DNA of 64,000 nucleotides from Cutaneotrichosporon cavernicola (taxonomy: Eukaryota > Basidiomycota > Tremellomycetes > Trichosporonales > Trichosporonaceae), in assembly GCF_030864355.1 (NCBI RefSeq), contig NC_083395.1, positions 2,232,001 to 2,296,000 of the forward strand, given 5' to 3'. Positions 1 through 10,338 of this stretch are shown in pieces (position 1 is the first letter of the stretch; every line of letters begins with the position of its first letter). The notes beneath the pieces are model-generated. The model searched no databases, was not told where the DNA came from, and saw only the letters and a program-made list of their open reading frames with translations. Made by a program: the position numbers and the translations under genes.

Positions 1-283
1 TGGGTTTTGGTGGAGTGGGGAGAGGCCGAGAGGGAAAAGACGCCGAATCTGGTGGCTCGTAGTCCTCGTGCTCAAAGTCGGAGTCGCGTACCGGCATCCA
101 TTCCTCAACTGAGGGCTGGGTTGCCTGGGCAGATGTTGACGCTTGCGCGGACATGCGCAGGGACGCATACGCGTGGTCGAAGAGGGAAGGATCATCCTCA
201 AGGAACTGGGGGGACACGGCGGCGCTAACGACCTCGGTGGGCGTGGTCGAGAGCGAAGGTGACGAGTGGACTGCGCGTCGCAT
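1..283 (-). CDS. 5' end of unknown protein (runs off left edge)
   Basis: An open minus-strand frame starts at the ATG at 283-281 (residues MRRAVHSSPSLSTTP) and stays open to the left edge of the window, giving about 94 residues with a coding-like composition: Ser/Pro-rich at first, then acidic (for example DSDFEHEDYEPPDSA) and again Pro-rich. A second ATG four bases upstream (287) is in another frame and stops after about 20 codons, so it could be a small upstream reading frame. No domain is recognisable in the visible part, and the rest of the gene, including its 3' end, lies outside the window. The minus-strand reading frame fits better than the overlapping plus-strand open frame, which is Arg-rich and looks like a shadow. 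Confidence 0.5.
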   Translation of the reverse strand, partial: MRRAVHSSPSLSTTPTEVVSAAVSPQFLEDDPSLFDHAYASLRMSAQASTSAQATQPSVEEWMPVRDSDFEHEDYEPPDSASFPSRPLPTPPKP

Positions 284-808
284 CCATGTTGATGAAGATG
301 GAGAGGGGAGGGGGGGAGATGGGAGCCTATGATGTCTTGGGGCTAGGCGCCCCGCGGAGAGCCGCAGGGCAGGGGGTATTGATCTCACGGGCCGGTGCAG
401 GATGGGCGTCGTGGCATTGACCAAGTGGATGTTGTGAGGCAGAGGTTAGTCGACCACCGCGTGAGTGATGTTTTTGTCTCAGGGCGGTGGCAAAATCGCA
501 AGTAGTGGCGGATTGTCGTCATCCAACAACAATAATGAGTACTTACCAGATCGGCAGAGGGGATGCATACTTGACATGACACGGATTTTAAATGCTGGGC
601 AGTATGCACTCCTCGAGCGTTAACGACCAGAGCGTGGGTTTCGTTGGAGTCGTGCAATGCTGGGCATACCTTCGAGTTCTGAGAATGGCCTTGATCAACT
701 AGGCTAGGGTGGAGGTGTATCCGTGCGCGGCATCCCTCACTGTTCCGCTCGCCACAGCAACCGGGGATGTAATGCCATGATGCTAGTTGTACAGTTGTCT
801 ATATTCTC
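284..808. other. intergenic: upstream of left-edge gene and 3' flank of MDL1-COX10
   Basis: No convincing gene was found in these 525 bases. They hold the promoter and 5' leader of the minus-strand gene at the left edge and the 3' untranslated region of the fusion gene that ends at 809. A minus-strand open frame at 385-657 has no coding character. Confidence 0.5.
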
Positions 809-3800
809 CTACTCTTCTTTTTCCTTGGGATGTGAGAAAATGGTCCCGTGGTCGGGGAGCACTCGCCCTCGCGCAGTCTCGATGGCGAGGATCTGCGCCT
901 GCCCCTCCTCGCTGTGCTCCCACTCGTGTTCGGCCTTCAGCCACCCGCCAAAGTTCTTGTGCAGGAGCATGAGGCCCAGCACGGCAGGGAGGTACCACAA
1001 CGACACGAAGAAGACACGCTTGGCGGTCGCCTCGTTGGTGCGCCGGTAAAAGTCCCATGCCGACTTGACAAAGTAGGCGTTAGGCAAAGCCGACGTGATG
1101 GCAAAAGTCCAGTCGACGCAGCCTGTGAGCGGTGCCATGACGGCACAAACTGGGACGAGGATGAGTGCGTGCCGGAGCGAGACGAGTGCGTTGAGACGCG
1201 GGCTGAGGACGCTCAGCATCGGGTAGCCTGAGAGAGCGTAGAAGGGGCGGATCATATAGGAGAGCGCGTTGAAGTGCGGGAACTGCCACGAAAAGAGAAG
1301 AACTGCAAGCATCCACGCAGTCATGGGGTTCGGGAGGTCGGGGATTCCCTCAGCAAACGGCCAGTGCATGAGTAGAGGCTGGTCGGCGGTGGGCCAAAGC
1401 GAACCGCCGGTCGCTGTCCAACCCATCAGGGGGGTGATGGCGCCGACGACGGCACCGACCCACGTGTTGGCGACGCTGAACCGCTTCATCGGCGTGTACA
1501 CGCCCGCGTAAAGAAGGAGGTTACCGATGCCGAGCAGCGCGGTGGTGGGGTTGCAGCCGAACCAGAGGATCGTGCCGCCGAGCGCGGTGCAGACCACACC
1601 GAATGTAGCCGCGTGGAAGGGCGTGACGCGGCGCGCGACGAGCGGGCGCACACGTGTCCGCGGCGTCTGCGCGTCGAGCGGTACCTCGGTGATCTGGTTG
1701 AACGTGTTCGCTGCGGCCGAGGTGAGGAACGTGCCGACAGTGAGGCAAGCCAGTGCGGGAAGCGAGAGCGGGAGCGGCGAGAGTGCAAAGCCAGTGGTGG
1801 CCGTGAGAGTCATGAGGATCGAGAGGTTGCGCTTCGAGAGCTGTGCGTAGACCTTGATCAAGCGCGAAAGCGTCATGGAAGGGAGCGGCTTGTAGGCGGT
1901 GATCGGAGCGGCAGGCGCCTGGGGAACGGGCATGGGAAGGTCGGCGAGCGGCTCAGCCGGGGCGTTGGCGGCCGAGTACACGGTGCGGAAATCCTTGGGC
2001 GGCTTGGGAACCTCGGACTCTGACGAGAAGCGGCGCGCACTCGTGTGCAGTCCACGGCGCTGGTTGGCGCCTGAGACGGAGACTGGCGTGTTGACAGAAA
2101 TGGCGGGAGGGCCGTCGGAATTGTTGTTCTGGGTCGGGGCTGAAAAAGGCTCTCCGTCAATCTTGTCCTCATCGACGGGGTCCTTAATCTTGGCCATCTG
2201 GCCCTTGACCATCTTGCGGAAGCGACCATGAGGGCGAGTGATGAGGTCATCGTACGAGCTGTCCTCCATGATGGCGCCGCCCTCGAGATAAACGACGCGG
2301 TCAGCCTGGGCGATAGACGAGAGACGGTGCGCGATGAGAATGACAGTGATGTCCGTGTCGTTGAAGAGCTTGTCGAGAGCGGCGTTGACGGCGCGCTCCG
2401 ACTCCGAGTCGAGGGCACTCGTCGCCTCGTCCATGAGCAGGACTGACGGCTTGCCGACCAGAGCGCGCGCGATAGCAATGCGCTGGCGCTGGCCGCCGGA
2501 CAGCGACGCCTTCGTGATGATCGTGTTGAATCCCTCAGGCATCCGCGCGATGAAATCGCAGTGCGCGATAGCAGCGGCTGCCACAACGTCCTCGCGCGTC
2601 GCCTCAGGATGTCCGTACTTGATGTTGTCCTCAATCGTTCCGCCGAAAAGGATCGGGTCCTGTGGGACGTAGCCGATGCGCTTGCGCCACGACTCGGGCT
2701 CAAAGTCACGGATATCCTTGTCACCGAAGAGAACCTGGCCGCCGGTAGGATCATAGAAACGAAGTAGGAGCAGCTGGATCGATGACTTGCCGCTGCCACT
2801 GCCGCCCACAAGAGCGACCTGCTCACCCTGGTCGATGCGAAGGTTGACGCCGTCGAGCACCTTGACGTCAGGGCGCGTGGGGTAGGCGAACGCGACGTCA
2901 CGGAGTTCGATCGGACCGGCATCAGCGGACACGACCTTGGAGCCGACAGACAGAGGGACAGGCGATGGGAGAGCGTGGAGCGAAGTGATGCGTTGCGACG
3001 CACCAACACCGCGCATCAGACCGGTGAAGAAGCCAGCGAGAGCTGATGTCAGCAGAGCCCGTGCATGATCAACTCACTGTTGAGACTCCATTCGATCCAG
3101 TTGACGTAGATGAGCGAGGTGGTCATGTCACCGACAGTCACCTCGCCACGCTGGACAAGAATGCCGCCGTAGATCAGAAGGCCGATCATGGCAAAGTCGC
3201 CGGCGACCTCGTTCGAGCCCTGGAAGATGCCATTCGCGTACGTCTCCTTCTTCTGCAGGTTGAACACGTCGGAAACCTTGCCTGCAAACAGCGCCCGCTC
3301 AGACGGCTGGGTGTTGGAAGCCGTCACCGTGCGGTGCGCGGACAAACGCTCCTCGGCAAGCTTGGACATGTTGCCGAGTGCCTCCTGCGTTTTGAGCGAC
3401 AGCTTGCGGATATACCGGCCGTAAAAGTACGAGCCGACAGAGATTGGCGGAAAAAGCAGGAGCATGACCATGCACAGCTTCGGCGAGATGAGGTAGATGG
3501 CGCCGACGCCAACACCGGCACCCATGACTGCTTTGAGACCCTCACCGAGATTTTCGGAGAGCGACTGGCCGACAATCGACGAATCCTGGCCCAGACGGGA
3601 GAGCGCGTCGCCGACGCCAGCAGTTTCAATGTGCGACGGCGGGAGAGCGAGGTACTGACGGTACGTCTTGTTACGGATCTGGGCGACGGTGCGCTGGCCG
3701 GCGAGGCGGAGACAGATACTGCGGCCCGAGTTGGCGATTGCGCCGATCAAGAGTACGATGGCGAGGACGCCAGCCGCCTGCTCGAGCGGGAGGCCAAACA

Positions 3801-4326
3801 GAAGGTTCTCTTTTGAGCCTGGAGCGAAAAAGTCGATAATCTTGCCGATAACGTATGGGACAGCGAGCGAAACACCGGTCGAAATCACAAGACATGTAAC
3901 GCCCACCGTGAGCAACTTCCACTGTGGCTTGGCGAGCGAGAGGAGCTTCATGACCGACGCAGAGTCCGCCTTGGTCTGTACGGGCAGCATGCCAGGGTGA
4001 ACCTTGACGGAAGTCGATACCTTGGCCTTGTCAACCTTGCCATCCTTGCCCTCCTCCTTGTCGGCGGCGGGCTTGGGTAGTGCTGAGGTCGATTCGAAGC
4101 GGGCAAACCGCAAAGTCTGCGGTGTCGGCAAAAGTGGGCGAGACGTCCCAAGAGCGGAGGAAAAGGAGCGGAGGAAAAGAGGGCTCCCCGAGCCCAACCG
4201 TGGATGTCTAAAGGTCGCCATGCTAGCCTGGGCAGCTAACCTGACGCCGACATGGACATGGCCCGCGCGTGGTGCCATCACGGCCAGGCGCGATGGCAGA
4301 AGCGCGGCCGCGCCTCTGGAGGCCAT
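809..4326 (-). CDS. mitochondrial ABC transporter (MDL1-like) fused to protoheme IX farnesyltransferase (COX10)
   Basis: Two exons, 4326-3078 and 3042-809, joined across a 35 nt intron, give 1160 residues. Residues 1-90 look like a mitochondrial targeting region (Arg/Ser/Ala-rich). About 135-425 is a six-helix ABC membrane domain. About 455-690 is the nucleotide-binding domain, with Walker A GGSGSGKSS (496-504), signature LSGGQ (597-601), Walker B VLLMDEATSAL and H-loop IAHR. This fits Mdl1-type half-transporters, which export peptides from the matrix. Without any stop the frame runs through a polar linker, with a presequence-like stretch RRGLHTSARRFSS near 745-757, into a full COX10 (about 806-1160), recognisable by NQITEVPLDAQTPRTRVRPL (allylic diphosphate site) and repeated membrane helices. 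COX10 makes heme O from heme B for cytochrome oxidase. The start at 4326 is chosen because upstream Met codons precede only UTR-like sequence. Whether one protein or two is made is unknown. Confidence 0.85.
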
Positions 4327-4721
4327 GGCGCGGCGGGAGCAGAAGGAGAGTCGGGGAGAAGGGCGGCGGGAGCGGAATGCGCCGACGTTGACGAGATGGC
4401 GCGAGTCGGCGAGCGAAATGGAGAAAGAATCAGATGTGCGGAAAGTGAAATGGCGCGGACCTGACAAAAGGAGTCCAAAGAGAGACTCAGGCCGGGAAGT
4501 CCAATCGATCCATTCAATCACCCTCTCTCGGCCATTCGGACCAACCAACCTTTCGGACACTCAATCAATCCCCGCTTTCGTGAATGACCCTCCACTTTGG
4601 CCTCCACCACCGGGAGCAATACCACGCGATCACAAAAGTTGACAATCGCCACCCACAAGCACCATCTCGAGCTCCATCTTCCTCTCTCCTAGACCCTCAT
4701 CCACACACCCAGCCAGCCAAG
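4327..4721. promoter_or_regulatory. divergent promoter region between MDL1-COX10 and UTP11
   Basis: These 395 bases separate two start codons pointing away from each other, so they must hold both promoters and 5' leaders. The half next to UTP11 is pyrimidine-rich (CTCTCTCC, CACCCAGCC), as is common in fungal leaders. I see no defined binding site. Confidence 0.5.
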
Positions 4722-5818
4722 ATGGTCAACTCAGCACGGAAGAGTAAGATAAGGCAACATATCTGAAGCTGACATATCAGACATCATGTCGCGGCGCAAC
4801 CACAAGGAGCGTGCCCAGCCCCTGCACCGCGCGAAGCTCGGCATCCTCGAGAAGCATAAGGACTATGTCCACCGCGCGCGTGATTACAACTCGAAGAAGA
4901 TGCGCATCAAAAAGCTCCGCGAGAAGGCCGCGTTCCGCAACAAGGATGAGTTCTACTTTGGAATGGTCAAGGGCCGGACCGAACGCGGTGTGCACATCCA
5001 GGACCGCGGGAACGAGGCGCTCTCCGTCGATGTGGTCAAACTCCTCAAGACGCAGGATATGGGTTACATCAAGATGCAAATCACTCAGGATGAGAAGGTG
5101 CGCATCCCTCAGGGTCGGTTCTGATGGCAGAAAATCTCCAGGCTCCGTGGCCAGCTCGAGGTGACTGCGTCCGCGGGCGGGTCGGAGGAGTGGGCCGCGG
5201 CGCAGGAACTCGCCGAGGTCGAGAAGCTCGCAGAGATGGGCGTGGTGCTCGACCCCAGTGCGGCGACCAAGCCGAAGAGCAAGGGAAAGAGCAAGGCGCG
5301 CGACGTGCCATCCGCCGGCCACATCATGTTCGCCCAGGACAGGACAGAGTGTGAGCTGAGTGCCTTTTGAGCGAGCTGACGTCAGTCGAGGGATACGGTG
5401 CGGATGGCGAGCAGACTACGCAGGCTGCAACGGAAGAGGAGGCCGTTGATCTTGGGTGGCTTGAGCCGGAAACGGCCAAGAAATACAAGTCGACGAATGA
5501 GACCCCAGTGAAGGCCGTTGAGGAGGTGACTGAAGAGGATGTTAGGGTACGTTGGCTATGCTCCCCTCCACCGGCTAACCTCAGATACACCGCCTCGAGA
5601 TGCTCGCCGAGCTGTCTGCGCTTTTGGGCCGCGTGCGGACACTGCGTGACGTCGAGACCCGGATCGCGAAACAGAAGGGGCTCATGGGCAAGGGCTCGGC
5701 GCGACGCGTCCGGGAAGCGGGCTACGTCGAGGACGCGAATGCGCAGGAGGACCGAAATGGCGACCGTAAGAAGTGGCAGGAGAAGATGTGGAAGTGGAAG
5801 CTCGAGAGGAAGAAGTAA
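4722..5818 (+). CDS. UTP11: U3 snoRNA-associated protein 11 (SSU processome)
   Basis: Five exons (4722-4743, 4781-5097, 5131-5350, 5386-5546, 5585-5818) give 317 residues. The first exon supplies only MVNSARK, and splicing restores the conserved Utp11 N-terminus rich in basic residues (RRNHKERAQPLHR, then LGILEKHKDYVHRA). The middle contains FRNKDEFYFGMVKGRT, typical of the family, and the C-terminus is basic (KKWQEKMWKWKLERKK). Utp11 belongs to the nucleolar small-subunit processome and acts in early cleavages of pre-18S rRNA. The four introns are 33-38 nt long and the last three end in motifs such as CTGATGGCAG and CTGACGTCAG. The length is slightly above the usual 250-280 residues because of an acidic insertion (about 170-220). 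The gene is divergent from MDL1-COX10. Confidence 0.93.
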
Positions 5819-7512
5819 GGTGTATAGTTGGCATTGAGTTCGATCAGGCCTCGCTTTGGTGGAAGCGTTTCATCGAGTGCATCGAACATCCATGCCACCC
5901 ACACCAACATGTACCAGTAGCTCTCCCTGGATAGACATCACCTGTACAATTCGTATCGTATATGGGGATCGCACATGCGTACAGGGACGCACGCTTCATG
6001 CCCCGAGCCCGCACGATGTTGTCGCGTGACTTTTGAAGAGACTCCCAGTTCATTGAACCTAAGACCCTCTGTCCATCAGCCACTAATCTTAGCGCATGAG
6101 AGACGTCGTGTTGTGTCTCCTGTGTAGGTGCCACACACAAAAAGCATTATGACTCGCTGCTCACATCATACATGTGTGTACGTATCTTCCTCCACCGATC
6201 ACTGGTTTGTCCCCGCACAGGAGCGCCTATATTGTAGAGCACCCTCTTCGTGCCCATGGGTCCAGACACTCGAGGCCCTCAATCTCTCACCTCGTCTCTC
6301 TCATGGACTTAGCACGGATCTCTCTCGCTCCAATCTTGTTGCTCGTCCCCGCTGTATTGGGCCCGATGAGCCTCGCGCGTGACCCCCTCTCAATCCTGAA
6401 GGCGTCATGTCCCCTCCCCTACCAGGACGCGACTCCCACACCATAGGTCACCTGCCCGTCACCGCTCACCCGCTCTCCACTTAAAGAGTGAATGTATCTC
6501 ACTAAGCCCGTTGCATTCAACTGCTATCTCCGCTGCTCGTTGTGCTTTGGGCTCACAGGCATTCCCGCTAGGCTTGTGGTTGCACTGAATTGCTTTCGGA
6601 AGTGAGACTGCAACCATGTTGAGTTTTGTCCCTTAAACGCCATCTACATCACCCCCAGTTTCTCAGCCTCTCGGCAGCTCTCGTTTTCGTTAATGTCGGT
6701 GTCAGCCATTGCTAGTTTACCCCGCTCGCATCCTTAAACCCAACAATTCCTGCAGGAGACACTTACGCCCCGTGCCCAGATTTGGGTCCGCAGTTTAGAG
6801 TGTACGGTGGAATTTTCGGTTAGGCAGGCAGTAACGATTCTAGGGACTGGCAGGGAGGACGCGATTGATTTTTAGAAACACAAAGGGTATTTACGAAAGC
6901 GGAGGCATACGCGACGCACCAAACACTGGGACAATGTCAACCCTGGGTATTCATACGGTTTGTGGCTTGTTCCACTACTTTTGAATTCCTATTCATATTA
7001 CTCTTTCTATTACCATTCCTATTTCAAACAACACACACACCACGCCACGCCACCACCACAGATCATATTGCAACCCTCATCTCTCACCCTAACTAACACC
7101 CTCAACCCACCACTTGCTCGCACCACAACCACTCACACACAACCCCAACCTCGACGCGTCCAACATTGCAACATTGCACTCTCAGTACACTCGCGATTAA
7201 TCACTCAACACTCCATCCCTTCATCGCTTTCAACCTTTCATCGACTCTTGCTCTCCACACTATTCCATCCGCCGGATACCGCAAACTCCCTACACACGAC
7301 CTTGCCGACGTACTCCAAACCCTGCTCTTGGACAAGTTAGAGCCCGCCCAGCCACTCAAAGTGACCCCGCCAAAGCCGCCTTCCCTCACCCATTCCCTCA
7401 TTAGAGTCATTTCCCACCACCTCCTCACATCTTCCCTCACCACTACGCGCCCCTTGTCTTTCGACTTCATCCATCCTCGTGACGATCATCTACCACACAA
7501 AAGACGCGCGCC
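5819..7512. other. long intergenic region with probable 5' leader of the GATA gene
   Basis: No gene is supported here. From about 6980 to 7512 the plus strand becomes very C/A-rich with few G (runs like CACCACCACAG, CAACCCCAACC), which is what a long transcribed fungal 5' leader looks like. It contains several ATG triplets, including upstream open frames beginning near 6960 and 7166, that could limit translation of the GATA factor. An ACGCGT hexamer lies near 7155. The part from 5819 to 6950 shows no recognisable structure. Confidence 0.45.
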
Positions 7513-10036
7513 ATGGTGGCCCATCTTGAGACTGGCCGCATCCACTCGCTGCCAGGTATGTCCCCCCAGCACAGGCCCAATCGCGCTTGTTCTGACATCC
7601 CCAGTCCAAGTCACCTACCACCTTTCGTCAAGCTCGCAGTGCTTCTCCACCCTCTTCCCCGAGCCCCAAGACGTCTACCTTCATCCTACCGTTAGCAAGA
7701 GCAGAGATGGCGAGGACGAGGTGTGGGGCGCGATCTACCTTAAAGCCGTCGTCCAAGGCATTGTCATGTCAAGGTGAGGACTCCATTGTGGCTGCGCGTT
7801 ATGTCGTATGCTTCCCTCGGCGCATGTCTATATCTTGTGCCCATCTCGCAGAACCATTCTTGGGCTCGCGCTTGATCCGAGTAATCCCAGGCCCTACAAC
7901 TTTCATCATCATTCGCACCCAACCATACCCGACGGAGCGCAGCTGACCTCCAGCCCTGAATTACACCCAGCCCACCCCTACACACCCGACCTATCCCTCT
8001 ATCTCCTCGACCCCCGCGAAACCTTCTTCAAGAAGTTGCGTGCGGGCCCTCGCACACGCTCCCGTACCGTCGCCGGATACGAGGTGTGGTCCGGCAAAGG
8101 GCTCGTCAGCAATGCGCTTGCGGAAGTGGACAAAGGCAAGAGCCTGATCACGGGACGGCTCGTTCGCCGAGCCCAGTTTCTCAATGTGGCACCGCCTCCA
8201 CCAGCGGGGCTTTCAGCGTTGGAGGCATTGGCGGCTGCCAACGCCAACAGGTCTACCACTGAGGTCGAGGCGTGGGGCATCGAAATCTTTGTTGGCCTCA
8301 AGTCGGGTCTCTCGTCATCATCGGCGTTCCCTGGGCCACTGCACCACACTGTTGAGAGCGGTTCTGTCGCCGGCATTGCTGAGCCTGATGAGGAGGACGA
8401 AGAGGAAGAGGTTGCCGACTCGCCTGCGAACACTCCAGCTCGTCCTTCGACTGTTGCTCGCATCCCCTCATTCCCTGCCCCGCGCACCGTTTCGTCGTCC
8501 AACCTTCCTCCGCGTGCCATTCCTCGTCATCACTCCTCATCATCGCCCGCCGGACCATCACGGGGAAGGCCGCCAGTCACACGCAAAAAGGTCGATGAGC
8601 GGTCCAAACTGTCGAATCTGGACATGAACAAAGCGTCGTCCTCTCCGGTCCAAGCCGCCCAGATCTTCAACAAGCTTACAGACGAACAGAAGAACGTCCT
8701 TACTCCCGACGTCCTTTCTTTCCTCGAGAAGCTTGCTGGCAACCACGGCGCCCAGGTTGTCGCGAAAGAGAAGCGGATGCGCGAGGAGGAGGTGGCCAAG
8801 AGCGATGACTTGGTGTTCAAGCGTCCCCGCAACTCGAACTCCAGACCTAGATCCGAGGCGTCGAGCGCGTCGACGTACAAGGCACCAATTTCGGAGTGCT
8901 CGAACTGTAAAGCGACCAGAAGCTCGGTTTGGCGGCAGCAACAGATGCCCAACGGTGAGACGTGTCGTGTCTGCAACGCCTGTGGACTGTACTACCAGAA
9001 GAAGGCGGCACCTCGACCAGCGTCGATGTGGACACGCGACCAAGATGGCGTCGTACGCGGCCGCGGCCGCACGAAGGCGTCTGACCGCACGGGCAAGGGA
9101 GAGCGCGAGCTCAAACGGACCATGACCCAGGCTGTGGAGAAGGACGCGCAGCGCATTGCTACGAACCGCCGCAAACCAGCGTCGCGCGGCAAGACTCCTG
9201 CGATGCTCAAGGACGCTCCTCAGACATCGCCGAGCCGCGGTTCAGTTCCTCTTCCGCACGCCGTTCGTGTGGCTGCCGCAACCAGCGTCGCCGGTAGCTC
9301 TCCTGCTGGGTCAAGCGTTTGGCATGGGGACGACACCCCTGGGCCTGCCTCGATGGGCCACCAGCCGATGCAGAGCCTCGATATGCCACTCAGCGATGAC
9401 GGCTCCGGGAATACCGAGTCCCAGGGACTCGCCTGGGCAGGCGATCTGTCAGCCTTCTTTGACGTTGAAGGCTTCAGCGCTGCGCCAGACAGCGACGTTA
9501 GTGCTAGCACCAGTCCGATCCACTCCCGTCATCGCCCCATGTCATCGATGGACGCCCGCAACGTCTCGTCGGCGCTCCGCAACCAGATAGTCATCCCTAC
9601 GAGCGACGCCGCCGAGCCTTCGGACGACGCCGCCTGGTCGGAGCTCTTCAACCGTACCTCGTCGTTCGGACATTCCTCGTCCGTCGGGGACCGTACCTCA
9701 TCCTTCGGTCGTTCCTCGTCTTTCGGAGCCTACGACTCGTCGCCTCAACCTCACGAGAAGTTCGACTTCTCCCAGCTCCCGCCTAGCTCTCCACCTGCGC
9801 TCCCGAGCAATCTGTCGCACTCGGCCCTCCTCTTCTCGAGCCCTGGGCCCTCATCTGTGTCACCCATCGATCCCTCACCACGCGACCACAAGCCTTCTCC
9901 GGGCGCGCCCTCGGGCCTGCGCAACGAAGTAACCCTCGACGACAAGCCAGGCAATAACATCCAGATACAGGACATCCTCGACAAGCTGGGCAACACCGAC
10001 ATACTTGCGCTCTTTGACAACCTCCCCGCCGCCTAA
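7513..10036 (+). CDS. GATA-type zinc-finger transcription factor
   Basis: Three exons (7513-7555, 7605-7773, 7852-10036) give 798 residues. A single GATA-like finger lies at 420-448: CSNC, then the tryptophan motif SSVWRQQ, then CNACGLYYQKK, followed by a basic tail (KKAAPRP). The spacing between the two Cys pairs is 21 residues, against 17 or 18 in most GATA factors. The Arg of the usual WRR motif is followed by Gln, so DNA recognition may differ. The rest is low complexity: acidic DEEDEEEEVAD near 190, Ser/Pro stretches, and a repeated SSFG motif (near 710-730). No PAS or other domain is visible, so WC-2 is unlikely. A relation to the fungal Gat-family regulators is inferred, not shown. The start at 7513 gives the neatest splicing; upstream ATGs would be uORFs. 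Confidence 0.85.
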
Positions 10037-10338
10037 TGTATCTCCACCTCATCATTCACTCATCCATCTCGACCCCAGCATCACCTGCATCCCCCACACC
10101 ACCAATCTAATTCTGCCCCACTTGTGACGTTGCGACATCCTTAACATTCATTGTCTCCTTTGCATCCTCATTCTTCGTGCCGCATTGTTCATGTTGCATC
10201 ATCATACATGTCACCCATGCATTTGATTCTATGGTATGGCCAGGGCTGCGCACAGGTTGCGCATAATGGGTGCGGGGCCAGCTCCGCGTCGTCCGGCAAA
10301 ACACTATCCCTCCATTCCAGATGGATAGGTGTGCGTGC
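10037..10338. other. convergent 3' flanks of the GATA gene and ERD2
   Basis: These 302 bases separate two stop codons facing each other. The sequence is T/C-rich after the GATA gene and has no coding potential that I can support. Both transcripts must terminate here and could overlap. Confidence 0.5.

Noticed and set aside
1876..2200. COX10 as a separate gene with its own start inside the ABC frame
   Set aside because: In-frame Met codons exist (near 2197 and 1876), but no stop separates the two parts and no promoter or leader is visible. Kept as the main alternative to the fusion, not as the call.
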